DNA from: Bacillus aerolatus | Lineage (GTDB): Bacteria; Bacillota; Bacilli; Bacillales; Domibacillaceae | Reading direction: 5' to 3' | DNA length: 64,000 nt | NCBI RefSeq assembly: GCF_009183655.1 | Contig: NZ_WEIO01000011.1 | Location: 96,436-160,435 of the forward strand | Part shown: one piece after another, positions 1-9,450 of the stretch | How the letters are laid out: each line of letters starts with the position of its first letter | How positions within the stretch are numbered: the stretch's first letter is position 1 | Program-made: the position numbers and the translations under genes | Notes under the pieces: generated by a model | What the model saw: only the letters and a program-made list of their open reading frames with translations | The model's database searches: none | What the model was told of the DNA's origin: nothing

Positions 1-76
1 TGAAGAGCATCAAATCATCAATGACTTTGATGGAACGTCTGAAATTATTTTAACCGTCACTGAATCATATTTGTAA
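1..76 (+). CDS. C-terminal end of an unidentified gene upstream of potA (partial)
   Basis: An open frame enters from the left edge and stops at TAA (74-76), 19 bases before potA. Only about 24 residues are visible, ending in ILTVTESYL. In many Firmicutes potA is preceded by an XRE/cupin-type regulator whose cupin domain forms the C-terminus; the hydrophobic beta-strand-like ending would fit this, but the fragment is too short to assign. The close spacing to potA suggests cotranscription. Confidence 0.5.
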   Translation, partial: EEHQIINDFDGTSEIILTVTESYL

Positions 77-95
77 ACGGTAGAGGAGGATTATT

Positions 96-1202
96 ATGGC
101 TGAGGAAGCAATCATCCGCTTCGATCAAGTAACGAAGCAATACGATGATGATACAATTGTATTGAATAATGTAAGTTTTGAAATTGAGAGGGGGAAATTT
201 TATACGCTGCTTGGGCCTTCCGGCTGCGGAAAGACAACGATACTGCGTTTAATTGCCGGCTTTACGGAAGCATCTAAAGGAGACATCTATTTCAATGGCA
301 AAAGAATGAACAACGTACCTGCGAATGAACGGCAAGTAAATACGGTATTCCAGGATTATGCCTTGTTTCCGCATTTAAATGTGTATGAAAACGTGGCATT
401 CGGGCTGCGGATCAAAAAGATGAAAAAAGCGGAGATTGATCGGAGAGTAAATGAAGCGCTTCGTTTTGTGAATTTGAGCGGCTACGAAAGCAGAGAGATT
501 ACGGAGATGTCCGGAGGTCAGCGCCAGCGTGTGGCGATTGCCCGGGCCATCGTGAATGAACCGGAAGTGATTTTGCTGGATGAGCCGTTATCTGCACTCG
601 ATTTAAAATTGCGTACGGAAATGCAATATGAACTTCGTGACTTGCAAAAGCGCCTCGGCATTACATTTATTTTTGTGACTCATGACCAGGAAGAGGCGCT
701 TGCCATGTCCGACGAAATATTTGTCATTAATGAAGGCAGAATTCAGCAAAGCGGCACGCCTACCGATATTTACGATGAACCGATCAATCGTTTTGTCGCT
801 GACTTTATTGGTGAATCCAACATCGTTCCCGGCAAAATGATAAGAGATTTCGAAGTGGAATTTGCCGGGAAAAGGTTTGAATGCGTGGATCAGGGACTGA
901 ACCAAAATGAACCGGTCGAAGTAGTCATCCGTCCGGAAGATTTAGAGATTACTACATGGAGTGAAGGCAAAATTCAAGTGAAAGTCGCTTCCCAGCTGTT
1001 CCGCGGCGTTCACTATGAAATGCTTTGTTATGATGAATCGAAGAATGAGTGGCTTGTCCATTCAACGAAGAAAGCAACAGTGGGTGATGAAATCGGTCTT
1101 AATTTTGGCCCCGAGGCGATCCACGTCATGCGTCTCGGCGAAACGGAAGAAGAGTTTGATAAGCGGTTAGAAGCGTACCAAGGGGCCGGTTATGGAAAAT
1201 AG
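96..1202 (+). CDS. potA: Spermidine/putrescine ABC transporter, ATP-binding protein PotA
   Basis: Cytoplasmic ATPase that powers polyamine import through PotB-PotC. The 368-residue protein has Walker A (GPSGCGKTT, residues 40-48), the ABC signature SGGQRQR (about 139), Walker B VILLDEP (about 158) and the switch-region histidine in FVTHDQEEA; the last ~100 residues fit a TOBE domain. Length is usual for PotA. The ATG has a GAGGAGG ribosome site. Its end overlaps potB by 11 bases, and the four genes potA-potB-potC-potD follow without gaps, so a single operon is near certain. The assignment to polyamines rather than another small cation rests on the PotD-like binding protein in the same operon. 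Confidence 0.95.
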   Translation: MAEEAIIRFDQVTKQYDDDTIVLNNVSFEIERGKFYTLLGPSGCGKTTILRLIAGFTEASKGDIYFNGKRMNNVPANERQVNTVFQDYALFPHLNVYENVAFGLRIKKMKKAEIDRRVNEALRFVNLSGYESREITEMSGGQRQRVAIARAIVNEPEVILLDEPLSALDLKLRTEMQYELRDLQKRLGITFIFVTHDQEEALAMSDEIFVINEGRIQQSGTPTDIYDEPINRFVADFIGESNIVPGKMIRDFEVEFAGKRFECVDQGLNQNEPVEVVIRPEDLEITTWSEGKIQVKVASQLFRGVHYEMLCYDESKNEWLVHSTKKATVGDEIGLNFGPEAIHVMRLGETEEEFDKRLEAYQGAGYGK

Positions 1203-1995
1203 AGCTCGTAAGTTATATTTGATCCCTTATGTTTTGTGGATTGGACTGTTTGTTGTTACGCCTATTTTGCTTGTAGTCTATTATTCTTTCTTTGACTTGA
1301 ACGGGAATTTTACAGTTGCTAATTATGAAAAGCTGTTTACACCTGTGTACATCAAAATGATTTTAAGTTCTTTCTGGTATGCGTTTTTAATTACGGCTTT
1401 TTGCTTACTGATTGCTTATCCTGCGGCTTACTTTATAACAAAATCAAAGTATAAGCAGTTGCTTTTATTGTTAATTATTTTGCCTTCGTGGATTAACTTG
1501 CTGCTGAAGGCTTATGCATTTCTTGGCATTTTCAGCACGTACGGGGCAGCAAACAGCTTCTTGGAAGCAGTGGGCATCGGTACCCGGCAAATTTTGTTTA
1601 CGGATTTCAGTTTTGTGTTTGTTGCGGTCTACATCTTTATTCCATTTATGCTGCTGCCGATTTTCAATGCGCTTGATAAGCTTAATCCGACGTTAATCGA
1701 TGCTTCGCGCGATCTTGGTGCATCTGCCTGGATAACCTTTCAAAAAGTCGTGTTTCCGCTCACAATTGATGGAGTTAAATCAGGTGTACAGGCAGTCTTT
1801 ATTCCGGCATTATCCCTGTTTATGATTACCCGGCTGATTGCTGGCAATCGGGTCATTACACTCGGTACAGCGATCGAGCAGCATTTCCTTATCACGCAAG
1901 ACTGGGGAATGGGTTCGGCCATTGCTGTATTTTTAATTATTACGATGGTTGTGATCATGGTCGTGACGGGAACAAGAAAGCGGGGGGTTCAATAA
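1192..1995 (+). CDS. potB: Spermidine/putrescine ABC transporter permease PotB
   Basis: Inner-membrane permease half of the polyamine importer. The 267-residue protein has about six hydrophobic segments and the EAA-type coupling loop ([11 protein letters not shown], from about residue 170) that docks on PotA. The ATG lies inside the end of potA, which is typical of translational coupling. Its partner PotC has the equivalent loop at the same position. Confidence 0.93.
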   Translation: MENRARKLYLIPYVLWIGLFVVTPILLVVYYSFFDLNGNFTVANYEKLFTPVYIKMILSSFWYAFLITAFCLLIAYPAAYFITKSKYKQLLLLLIILPSWINLLLKAYAFLGIFSTYGAANSFLEAVGIGTRQILFTDFSFVFVAVYIFIPFMLLPIFNALDKLNPTLIDASRDLGASAWITFQKVVFPLTIDGVKSGVQAVFIPALSLFMITRLIAGNRVITLGTAIEQHFLITQDWGMGSAIAVFLIITMVVIMVVTGTRKRGVQ

Positions 1996-1996
1996 A

Positions 1997-2803
1997 ATGA
2001 AAAAGAAGTCATTATGGCCAAAAGTATATTTAGCTTTTGTCTTTATCGTTTTATACGCCCCGATTTTTTATTTAACATTTTATTCATTTAACAGCGGCGG
2101 CACGATGAATGATTTTGAAGGATTTACGCTCGATTGGTATAAAGAGCTGTTTCAGGATACGAGACTACTCATTATCGTTTTAAATACGATCATTATTGCC
2201 CTGTTATCAGCTGCTATCTCAACGATTATTGGTGTGCTCGGTGCTTTAGCGATTGTGTATATGAAAAAAAGAGCAGCTAAAAATGCGCTCCTGTCTTTAA
2301 ATAACGTATTAATCGTCAGTCCTGACGTCATTATCGGCGCTTCTTTTTTGATTTTATTTACGATAATTGGCATTAAACTTGGTTTTACATCTGTGTTATT
2401 ATCCCATGTCGCTTTTTCAATCCCGATTGTTGTCATCATGGTGCTTCCGAAGCTTCAAGAAATGAGTCTATCATTAATTGATGCCGCGCGTGATTTGGGG
2501 GCAAGCCACTGGGACGTATTGTCAAAAGTCATTTTGCCGTACATTTCACCAGGGATTTTTGCCGGCTTCTTTCTGGCATTGACATACTCTCTTGACGACT
2601 TTGCTGTCACGTTTTTCGTTACTGGGAACGGTTTTACAACGTTGTCTGTTGAGATTTATTCATTGGCCCGCCGCGGCATTTCCTTAAATATTAATGCGTT
2701 GTCGACGCTGTTATTCTTGTTCACTATTTTGCTCGTCATCGGCTATTACTTTATTACGAAACGAAACGGCCGGACGGCTGGAGCGGGGGGCGGAAATGAA
2801 TAA
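1997..2803 (+). CDS. potC: Spermidine/putrescine ABC transporter permease PotC
   Basis: Second permease of the polyamine importer, 268 residues, about six transmembrane segments, with the EAA loop DAARDLGASHW near residue 162. It begins one base after the potB stop and its end overlaps potD by eight bases. Together with PotB it forms the heterodimeric membrane channel. Family assignment is firm; individual substrate preference cannot be read from the sequence. Confidence 0.93.
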   Translation: MKKKSLWPKVYLAFVFIVLYAPIFYLTFYSFNSGGTMNDFEGFTLDWYKELFQDTRLLIIVLNTIIIALLSAAISTIIGVLGALAIVYMKKRAAKNALLSLNNVLIVSPDVIIGASFLILFTIIGIKLGFTSVLLSHVAFSIPIVVIMVLPKLQEMSLSLIDAARDLGASHWDVLSKVILPYISPGIFAGFFLALTYSLDDFAVTFFVTGNGFTTLSVEIYSLARRGISLNINALSTLLFLFTILLVIGYYFITKRNGRTAGAGGGNE

Positions 2804-3869
2804 ACTAATACGTGCATTCGTTGCTGTGTTTGCAGTCGCTTTTCTCTTGATGTATACCGTCTCTAAACTGAACGAATCTGAAGGGAAAACAGCGGGCAAT
2901 ACGTTAACCGTTTTTAACTGGGGTGACTACATTGATGCCGAACTGATTGATCAGTTTGAGAAAGAAACAGGGATAAAAGTGATCTATGAAACATTTGATT
3001 CGAATGAAGCGATGATGACGAAAATTGAGCAGGGCGGCACGGCGTACGATGTTGCCGTGCCTTCCGAATACGCTATCGATAAAATGAAGAAAGCAAATCA
3101 GCTTTTGCCTGTTGATCATTCAAAAATTCCTAATTTAAAATTTATAGATGAGCGCTTTATGAACCTTGCTTTTGATCCGGGTAACAAGTACTCGATTCCT
3201 TATTTTTGGGGTACGGTCGGCATTCTTTACAATAAAGATTTAATGAAAGGGAAAGAAATTACAGCTTGGAATGATTTGTGGGGCCCTGAACTGCGCAACG
3301 AAATTTTGCTTGTTGACGGTGCCCGTGAAGTGATGGGGATGGGATTGAATTCCCTTCATTATTCGCTGAATGATACGAATAAACAGCATCTTATTGAAGC
3401 AAAAGAAAAGCTTGATACACTGACTCCTAACATTAAAGCGATCGTTGGAGATGAAATCCGTATGCTGATGGAAAATGATGAAGCAACGATCGGCGTTGTA
3501 TGGTCTGGTACCGCTTCAGAGCTCATGTGGAAAAAGGAAAACTTGGAATATGTTGTACCGGAAGAAGGCTCGAACCTCTGGTTTGATAATATGGTTATTC
3601 CGAAAACAGCGAAAAATGTAGAAGCTGCTCACAAGTTTATCAACTTTATGCTTGATCCTAAAATAGCAACACAAAACACAGAATACGTTGGCTATTCCAC
3701 GCCGAATAAAAAAGCGCTCGAATACATGCCGAAAGAAATTGTCAGCGATGAACGCTTTTATCCGGATCCTGAACAAACAGAACGGCTTGAAGTATATGAA
3801 AACTTGGGACCGAATATGCTTGCCTACTACAATGAACTGTTCCTTGAATTTAAAATGCATAAAAAGTAA
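2796..3869 (+). CDS. potD: Spermidine/putrescine-binding protein PotD
   Basis: Extracellular solute-binding protein that captures polyamine and delivers it to PotBC. The ATG at 2796 overlaps the end of potC and gives 357 residues; a longer upstream frame is only an extension into potC. After an N-terminal hydrophobic segment (residues about 5-20) the mature part begins with TLTVFNWGDYIDAELI, the standard start of PotD/PotF proteins, and contains the SIPYFWGTVGI region lining the ligand cleft. No lipobox cysteine follows the hydrophobic segment, so anchoring is probably by an uncleaved transmembrane helix rather than lipid. Last gene of the pot operon; a hairpin terminator follows. Confidence 0.93.
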   Translation: MNKLIRAFVAVFAVAFLLMYTVSKLNESEGKTAGNTLTVFNWGDYIDAELIDQFEKETGIKVIYETFDSNEAMMTKIEQGGTAYDVAVPSEYAIDKMKKANQLLPVDHSKIPNLKFIDERFMNLAFDPGNKYSIPYFWGTVGILYNKDLMKGKEITAWNDLWGPELRNEILLVDGAREVMGMGLNSLHYSLNDTNKQHLIEAKEKLDTLTPNIKAIVGDEIRMLMENDEATIGVVWSGTASELMWKKENLEYVVPEEGSNLWFDNMVIPKTAKNVEAAHKFINFMLDPKIATQNTEYVGYSTPNKKALEYMPKEIVSDERFYPDPEQTERLEVYENLGPNMLAYYNELFLEFKMHKK

Positions 3870-3874
3870 AAGTG

Positions 3875-3909
3875 AAAGCGCCCGAAACTTTGTTTCGCGG
3901 CGCTTTTCT
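3875..3909 (+). terminator. Rho-independent terminator after potD
   Basis: Arms AAGCGCC-GAAAC and GTTTCG-GGCGCTT around a TTT loop, followed by TTTTCTTCTT, immediately after the potD stop codon. Confidence 0.8.
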
Positions 3910-3912
3910 TCT

Positions 3913-4036
3913 TGTCCAGCTCCAGGCGCCTAGCCCCTCGAGGTCACAAGCCAACCCTCCCGGAAAGGTAAAGAACACCTTTCTGGGAGGCTCGTCTTGT
4001 GCTTGTCGGGGCTGATCAAGGCGCTTCCGCTTTTCT
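3913..4036 (+). repeat. Dispersed palindromic repeat, family A, copy 1
   Basis: Begins TGTCCAGCTCCAGGCGCC and ends AAGGCGCTTCCGCTTTTC. The outer arms GCGCCTAGCCCC and GGGGCTGATCAAGGCGC pair, and an inner hairpin (CCTCCCGGAAAGG / CCTTTCTGGGAGG) fills the centre. Same ends as the copies at 29776, 33766, 34016 and 34139. It lies just after the potD terminator and directly against the LiaR-box candidate. Confidence 0.85.
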
Positions 4037-4063
4037 TAGTCTCAGTCTTAAGGCTGAGACTAA
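4036..4063. promoter_or_regulatory. Palindromic operator, candidate LiaR box of the lia operon
   Basis: A 28-base palindrome with perfect 10-base arms TTAGTCTCAG and CTGAGACTAA around a CTTAAG core (one mismatched pair). A TATAAG sequence at 4082-4087 can serve as -10, which puts the palindrome centre about 44 bases upstream of the expected transcription start, a usual place for an activating response regulator. The downstream operon ends with its own response regulator, so autoregulation is the natural reading. Binding by LiaR is inferred. Confidence 0.6.
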
Positions 4064-4140
4064 GTTCCATCTGCGGCTCGTTATAAGAAAAGGGATGGCG
4101 AGGTAAGATGAAATCAAGATATCGAAAGGAGGAAAAATAA

Positions 4141-4500
4141 ATGAAAAAGGTGATGCTGTTTTGTATTGGAGGGCTGGCTGCTTTAGTCGCGATTGCAAGT
4201 GTGGGACCGGTGCTCGGACTTGTATTATGCGCAGCTATCATGTATGTGGCATGGAAACAGTATGGGCAAGCTTCCTCGAAAGCGATCAAATTCTTTTGGG
4301 GAGCAGCTGGACTGATTGCCTTTTTGGCAGCAGTCGGCAATGTTCCGGCACTGCTTGGCATTGCGGCTTTAGGTGTACTTTACATCGTTTATAAAAAGTG
4401 GCAAGAAGACGATCATGAACCGATGGCAGATGCGAAAGAAGAGGATCCGTTCGTGAACTTTGAAAAACAATGGAATCAACTAAAAAAAATAAATGGTTAA
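4141..4500 (+). CDS. LiaI-like small membrane protein (lmo0954 family)
   Basis: A 119-residue protein with about four hydrophobic segments in the first 85 residues and a charged, acidic C-terminal tail. It matches the small membrane proteins encoded next to PspA/LiaH in Listeria and Bacillus (often mis-annotated as a flagellar rod protein). By analogy with LiaI it would anchor the PspA-type protein encoded 12 bases downstream at the membrane under envelope stress. Strong AAAGGAGG site before the ATG. First gene of the lia operon, behind the candidate LiaR box. Confidence 0.75.
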   Translation: MKKVMLFCIGGLAALVAIASVGPVLGLVLCAAIMYVAWKQYGQASSKAIKFFWGAAGLIAFLAAVGNVPALLGIAALGVLYIVYKKWQEDDHEPMADAKEEDPFVNFEKQWNQLKKING

Positions 4501-4512
4501 GGAGAGATAAAT

Positions 4513-5157
4513 ATGACTGGGATTTTTACAAAAATTAAACGTACAGTGGAAGCAGAGTTGTTTGATATCGTGGAGAAAAAAGAGCAAAAGAATCCGATTG
4601 CCATGCTGAATCAATATTTGCGGGAAGCACAGAAGGAAACGGAAAAAGTAGTGAAATTGTTGGAGCGCCAGCAATTATTGAAAAAAGAGTTTGAGAGTGA
4701 ATGGCAGGAAGCTGTCCGCCTGCAGGAGAAGCGGAGCAAGCAGGCTGTTCTCGCTGCTGAAGCGGGAGAAACGGAACTTGAGGAGTTTGCAGTGCGTGAA
4801 GCGGATGTATATAAAGAGCGGGCCGTCCGTTTAGAACAGTCCGTTGCCATTGTTGGAGAGCAAATCATGAAGCTTGAAAGCAAGGCAGAAGAAATGAAGC
4901 ATAAGTTGAAAGACATGAATGTCCGCCGCCTTGAATTAATGGGCCGTGAAAATGCGGCAAGAGCCCACTACAGCATGAGCAAAGTGCTCGATGAAAGTTC
5001 CGAAGCTAATCGTCCGTTTGGCCGGTTTGAAGAACTTGAACAGTATATTGACGAATTAGAAGGAAAAGTAAACAAACGCTACGAATCTTCCTTAATGGAC
5101 GCTCGTCTTGCAGAGCTGGAGCGGCAATTTCAGCTAAAAGAAAAGAGCGCACAGTAA
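4513..5157 (+). CDS. liaH: PspA/IM30-family protein LiaH
   Basis: A 214-residue, almost wholly helical coiled-coil protein of the PspA/IM30/Vipp1 family, starting GIFTKIKRTVEAELFD and containing NPIAMLNQYLREAQKE, the conserved amphipathic start and first helix. Such proteins oligomerise and bind damaged cytoplasmic membrane. Its position between a LiaI-like protein and LiaFSR indicates it is the main output of the Lia response to cell-wall antibiotics. A second, distinct PspA protein is encoded at 18140. Confidence 0.9.
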   Translation: MTGIFTKIKRTVEAELFDIVEKKEQKNPIAMLNQYLREAQKETEKVVKLLERQQLLKKEFESEWQEAVRLQEKRSKQAVLAAEAGETELEEFAVREADVYKERAVRLEQSVAIVGEQIMKLESKAEEMKHKLKDMNVRRLELMGRENAARAHYSMSKVLDESSEANRPFGRFEELEQYIDELEGKVNKRYESSLMDARLAELERQFQLKEKSAQ

Positions 5158-5206
5158 GCGTAAAACATGCTATGATTAACAATTGAAGAGCGTGGAGGCT
5201 GTCCCA

Positions 5207-5297
5207 CAAGTGCCTGGTTCCTCCTCTGCAAGCCTGAATACAGTATATTACCAAGCGTTTTATACTAAAGATGGCGGCGGAGGTGCTTGGCACTTTT
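5207..5297. repeat. Imperfect inverted repeat, family B, copy 1
   Basis: Outer ends AAGTGCCTGGTTCCTCC and GGAGGTGCTTGGCACTT form an imperfect palindrome of about 90 bases. The element at 30184-30270 has the same ends and a similar middle (CACCTCC, ATACTG). It sits in the liaH-liaF gap, inside an operon, so the folded RNA could affect processing or readthrough. Confidence 0.55.
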
Positions 5298-5354
5298 CGT
5301 TTAGGGTGGCTTCACATTATTATCATTGCTGCTTCGAGGAAAGGGGAAAAAAGA

Positions 5355-6098
5355 ATGCCTTCATTAAAAAGAACGGATATGCTGACTGTGTTTTTACTTG
5401 CTGCTTTATTAATTGTTTTAATTGAAGCGACATTTTTTCATGGCGATTTCGTATTTTCCCTCTTCTTCGGAATAGCCATGATGTATTTCGGAAGAAAGTG
5501 GAACGCCAGCTGGTTTGGCAAACTGCTGTTTTGGTTCGGTTTATTTATGACTGTCATGATGATTCTTAGCATGACAAGTTTGCGAATGCTCGTTATGGCA
5601 GGTCTTATTTATATGCTGTACCGTTATTTACAATCGAAAAAAGAGCCTGCTCGCTTTTCGCTGTCAGCGGAAAATATCTCGTCCACGCCGCTTAATCCCG
5701 GCGAGTCCATTAAGCATTCTTTTTTGAAAAACAAACTATTTTCTGTTCAATCAACGCCGGAGCATTCATATGAATGGAAAGACATCCACATCCAGGGCAT
5801 GCTTGGCGACATTACTGTTGATGTAAGCAATACGGTGCTGCCGAAAGGAACAGCTGTCATCTCGGTCAGACAAATGATGGGAAAAGTGAAAGTAGATATT
5901 CCTTATGAAATCCCGGTGCGCATCCGCTTTGCCACGCTTGTCGGCAACGTCCATTTGTTTCAGCGTTTTCCGATCCCAGTCTGGAATGATACATTTTATT
6001 TCGAAGATGAACATCACAGCGAACAGGAAGGAGCAGAAACAACGATCGTTCTCCTTATTTCCACCGTCATTGGCGATGTGGAGGTGAATCGGGTATGA
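5355..6098 (+). CDS. liaF: LiaF, membrane inhibitor of the LiaS kinase
   Basis: A 247-residue membrane protein: about three to four hydrophobic segments in the first ~95 residues, then a soluble C-terminal DUF2154-type domain (DITVDVSNTVLPKGTAVI, GNVHLFQRFPIPV) that is diagnostic for LiaF/VraT. It keeps LiaS inactive without stress. The ATG at 5355 has an AAAGGGG site nine bases upstream; longer versions would read into the repeat. It overlaps liaS by four bases. Confidence 0.88.
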   Translation: MPSLKRTDMLTVFLLAALLIVLIEATFFHGDFVFSLFFGIAMMYFGRKWNASWFGKLLFWFGLFMTVMMILSMTSLRMLVMAGLIYMLYRYLQSKKEPARFSLSAENISSTPLNPGESIKHSFLKNKLFSVQSTPEHSYEWKDIHIQGMLGDITVDVSNTVLPKGTAVISVRQMMGKVKVDIPYEIPVRIRFATLVGNVHLFQRFPIPVWNDTFYFEDEHHSEQEGAETTIVLLISTVIGDVEVNRV

Positions 6099-7177
6099 AC
6101 ATTTTTGCGAAGCAATTCAGGCAAGTTTTTCTGGCGGTTCTTTTTGTGACAGTTGTCGTGATCGCTGCTTTTGAAATAAGTTTTCCGCAGCCAGGATGGC
6201 GGAATTATTTCGAAAAGGAGCTGTTTGGTCTTCCTTTTGCCGTATTTGTCGCAGCAGTGGCTGTCGGCGTGGCTTTTTTATTTGGCGCGCTGTACGGATG
6301 GGGACAATGGTCTTCTTTAAAAACGCTTGATCAGCGGCTCGATTCTCTTATTTCAGGGAAGGCCGCTGAAGGAAAAGACAAGATGTTGACAGCTGATTTT
6401 TCAGGTATCGAGCAAAAATTTCAGCAGCTGGAACGGACGGTTGCTGAACAAAAACAAACTGCCCGGCGCCTCGCCAAGGAAAAAGCAGAAAACCAGGAAA
6501 CGCTCATTCAGGAAATGGTGTCACAAGAACGGCAGCGTCTCGCTCGTGAACTGCATGATTCAGTATCCCAGCAGCTGTTTGCCGCTTCCATGATGATGTC
6601 AGCCATTAATGAAAAACGCGAGGCAGTTCCTTCAATGGAAACGAAACAGCTGGCTATGGTGGAAGAAATGATTCAGCAGTCGCAACTGGAAATGCGGGCG
6701 CTGTTATTGCATTTGCGGCCTGTACCGTTGAACGGCAAATCGTTAAAAGAAGGAATCGATGATTTACTCGTTGAATTGACTCAAAAAGTACCGCTCGCCA
6801 TTCACTGGAAGACAGAAGAAATCAGCATGGACCGTGGTATGGAAGATCACTTATTCCGAATTGTCCAAGAATCAATCTCCAATACGCTGCGCCATGCAAA
6901 GGCGAACCGTCTCGACGTGCTCAACATGTGGCGTGATGGCTTTGTTATTTTGCGGATCAGCGATGACGGAATTGGTTTTGATACGACAACAACGAAGATG
7001 GGCTCTTATGGCTTGCAAAACATGCATGAGCGTGCCATTGAAATTGGTGGAACGTTAAAGATTATTTCATTGCCATCCAAAGGAACAAAATTGGAAGTAA
7101 AAGTACCGCTCGCACAGCAGCATTCAGATCAAACACAAACAGAAAAATTGGAAGAAGAGGTGGAAACGGACGAATGA
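6095..7177 (+). CDS. liaS: Sensor histidine kinase LiaS
   Basis: A 360-residue NarL-type sensor kinase. Two transmembrane helices (about residues 12-28 and 47-68) enclose a very short extracellular loop, as in intramembrane-sensing kinases. A HAMP-like/coiled segment leads to the HisKA_3 box [14 protein letters not shown] with phospho-acceptor His154, and a C-terminal HATPase with ISDDGIGFD and [12 protein letters not shown]. It phosphorylates LiaR when cell-wall synthesis is disturbed. Start overlaps liaF, end overlaps liaR by four bases each. Confidence 0.93.
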   Translation: MNIFAKQFRQVFLAVLFVTVVVIAAFEISFPQPGWRNYFEKELFGLPFAVFVAAVAVGVAFLFGALYGWGQWSSLKTLDQRLDSLISGKAAEGKDKMLTADFSGIEQKFQQLERTVAEQKQTARRLAKEKAENQETLIQEMVSQERQRLARELHDSVSQQLFAASMMMSAINEKREAVPSMETKQLAMVEEMIQQSQLEMRALLLHLRPVPLNGKSLKEGIDDLLVELTQKVPLAIHWKTEEISMDRGMEDHLFRIVQESISNTLRHAKANRLDVLNMWRDGFVILRISDDGIGFDTTTTKMGSYGLQNMHERAIEIGGTLKIISLPSKGTKLEVKVPLAQQHSDQTQTEKLEEEVETDE

Positions 7178-7806
7178 TAAGGGTTCTTCTCGTAGATGAT
7201 CATGAAATGGTGCGCATTGGTGTATCCGCTTATTTAATGGCGCAGCCTGATATCAAAGTGGAAGCAGAAGCAGAAGATGGGGAAAAAGCGGTGGCAGCTG
7301 CTTTGGAGTTAAAGCCGGATATTATTTTAATGGACCTCGTGATGCCGAAAATGGATGGCATTGAAGCGACAAAGCGAATTGTGGAGCAATGGCCCGAAGC
7401 TAAAATCATTATCGTGACAAGCTTTCTTGATGACGAAAAAGTGTATCCGGCACTTGAAGCAGGGGCCGTCAGCTATATTTTAAAAACGTCAAAAGCGAGC
7501 GCGATTGCAGAAGCCATTCGCAAAACGCACGGAGGCGAACCGGTACTTGAGCCTGAAGTGACGGGGAAAATGATGAAGCGCATGCGCCAGGGTCAAAAAG
7601 TACCGCTTCATGAAGAACTGACAGAACGGGAAAGAGAAATCCTGCTGCTTATTGCGCAAGGAAAAGCGAATCAGGACATTGCTGATGAATTATATATTTC
7701 ATTAAAAACGGTAAAAACACACGTCAGCAATATCTTGTCCAAGCTCGAAGTGAACGACCGGACGCAGGCCGTCATTTATGCCTTTCAAAACCGGCTTGTG
7801 CAATAA
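7174..7806 (+). CDS. liaR: Response regulator LiaR
   Basis: A 210-residue NarL/LuxR-type response regulator. The receiver domain has the acidic pair DD8-9, phospho-acceptor Asp54 ([13 protein letters not shown]) and Lys104-region KTSK; the C-terminal LuxR helix-turn-helix is [16 protein letters not shown] to [12 protein letters not shown]. It should activate the lia operon through the palindrome at 4036. Last gene of the operon; a small gene on the other strand converges on it. Confidence 0.93.
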   Translation: MIRVLLVDDHEMVRIGVSAYLMAQPDIKVEAEAEDGEKAVAAALELKPDIILMDLVMPKMDGIEATKRIVEQWPEAKIIIVTSFLDDEKVYPALEAGAVSYILKTSKASAIAEAIRKTHGGEPVLEPEVTGKMMKRMRQGQKVPLHEELTEREREILLLIAQGKANQDIADELYISLKTVKTHVSNILSKLEVNDRTQAVIYAFQNRLVQ

Positions 7807-7843
7807 ACTGCCTTTAGAAGTCTTTCGTGCAGCGCGTTACTGA

Positions 7844-8017
7844 TTACGGAATCAAATCGCCGATGGAACGAAAGAAGAAGCGGATGAGCCTCCAAAGCAT
7901 TCGCAAAGGCCAAAATAAAATTTCGTAACAGATATTTCCAAATACCGCATCAAATATATCAGCCGCCGTGGAATCTTCCTGGCGTCTTTTTTTCTTTTTT
8001 GCCGGTTTTTTAGGCAT
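7844..8017 (-). CDS. Small hypothetical membrane-associated protein (57 aa)
   Basis: ATG at 8017 behind GAGGAGA on the minus strand opens a 57-codon frame: a lysine/arginine-rich N-terminus (KKPAKKKKRR), an acidic patch, then a hydrophobic/aromatic amphipathic stretch (ILFWPLRMLWRLIRFFFRS). This looks like a peptide that binds the membrane in plane. It converges on liaR. I do not recognise the family; the good ribosome site and protein-like composition are the evidence that it is real. Confidence 0.6.
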   Translation of the reverse strand: MPKKPAKKKKRRQEDSTAADIFDAVFGNICYEILFWPLRMLWRLIRFFFRSIGDLIP

Positions 8018-8261
8018 GTCTCCTCAATCCTTTGCGTCTTTTTTCCTTATATACGAATGGAGTTAGAAAAAAGTTCCTATCATTCATCACTATTTGATGA
8101 AAAAAGACCTTTGTGAAAAGTGTACGGATATTTACGGTTATTCTTCAGGTATTTTTGTACAAAAAGCCCATAGTTTATAAAAGTGAAAGAAGATAAAGTT
8201 AAAGTAGAAAAGAGCTTACTATTTAAAAGATCGTGAATGTAAAGGATGGTGATCAAGTGTC

Positions 8262-9437
8262 ATGCGCTATCAATCGCAAAGAATAGCTCAAATACCGCCA
8301 TACATGTTTGCTGAATTCAAAAAAAAGAAATTAATGATGCAAAAAGCGGGAGTTGATGTGATTGATTTAGGCATTGGTGACCCGGATCTTCCGACGCCAA
8401 AGCATATTAGGGATAAACTAATAGAGGAAATGGCTTATCCGGAAAACTTTAAGTATCCGAGTTTCATTGGCTGTTTTGAATTTAGGCAGGCAGTAGCTGA
8501 TTTTTATAAGCAGCAGTTTAATGTCGATTTAGATCCGGAAACAGAAGTTCTCGCGCTGATCGGCTCCAAAGAGGGGCTCGCCCATTTAGTCCCGTCTGTC
8601 ATTGATCCAGGAGAGATCGTCTTGGCACCGGATCCTGGCTATCCACCGTACCGAATGGCTGTTTCGCTCGCTGGCGGACAGCTGTTCACGATGCCGCTTC
8701 TGAAGGAAAACAACTTCGAACCCGAATTTCAGAATATTCCTGAAAATATCGCCAACGAAGCAAAACTCATGTTTTTAAATTATCCAGGCAATCCGACTTC
8801 TGCCACTGTAGACATTGATTTCTTCCAGCGGGCGGTTTCATTTGCTGAAAAAAACAAAATCGTCATCGCCCATGACGCCGCCTACAATATGGTCACATTT
8901 GATGATTATAGGGCACCGAGCATTTTGCAGGCAGAAGGAGCGAAAGAAACAGCTGTGGAGTTTGGTTCTTTATCTAAAACATACAGCATGACCGGCTGGC
9001 GGATCGGCTACGTTGTCGGCAATAAAGAAGTGATTAAGGCATTATCTGTTTATAAAAGCAATACAGACACTGGACAATTTACGCCTATTCAAAAAGCTGC
9101 TGCCCATGCTTTAAAGAGCAGCCAGGATTGCGTGAAAGCAAGCAATGACATTTATGCTGGACGAATGAAAGCCATGACAGATGCACTCGCTTCAATTGGT
9201 GTAAATACGGCGCCGGCACGCGGTACGTTCTTTATATGGGCACCTGTGCCAAGGGGGTATACATCGGCTGAATTCGCGAACACCGTACTGGAAAAAACGG
9301 GTGTGATCATCACTCCGGGCCATGCGTTCGGAACAGCGGGTGAAGGGTATTTCCGCATCTCGCTTTCGGTGCCGACAGACCGGCTGACGGAAGCGATTAA
9401 CCGCATGAAAAAAGAGCTGACAATTATTACGAATTGA
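8262..9437 (+). CDS. PLP-dependent class I/II aminotransferase (LL-DAP aminotransferase-like)
   Basis: Fold-type I aminotransferase, 391 residues. It has GIGDPDLPTP near residue 37, the PLP-phosphate region SKEG, FLNYPGNPTS with the substrate-binding asparagine, AHDAAYN, and catalytic Lys239 in SLSKTYSMTGWRIGY; a late FRISLSVP gives the carboxylate-binding Arg. Overall it resembles the DapL/aspartate aminotransferase branch, but this organism group makes diaminopimelate by other routes, and its position 13 bases before an aldehyde dehydrogenase and near a CdaR regulator and a ThDP enzyme points to amino-acid breakdown. Substrate unknown. Ribosome site AGGATGGTGATC precedes the ATG. Confidence 0.82.
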   Translation: MRYQSQRIAQIPPYMFAEFKKKKLMMQKAGVDVIDLGIGDPDLPTPKHIRDKLIEEMAYPENFKYPSFIGCFEFRQAVADFYKQQFNVDLDPETEVLALIGSKEGLAHLVPSVIDPGEIVLAPDPGYPPYRMAVSLAGGQLFTMPLLKENNFEPEFQNIPENIANEAKLMFLNYPGNPTSATVDIDFFQRAVSFAEKNKIVIAHDAAYNMVTFDDYRAPSILQAEGAKETAVEFGSLSKTYSMTGWRIGYVVGNKEVIKALSVYKSNTDTGQFTPIQKAAAHALKSSQDCVKASNDIYAGRMKAMTDALASIGVNTAPARGTFFIWAPVPRGYTSAEFANTVLEKTGVIITPGHAFGTAGEGYFRISLSVPTDRLTEAINRMKKELTIITN

Positions 9438-9450
9438 GAGGGGAAAAATA

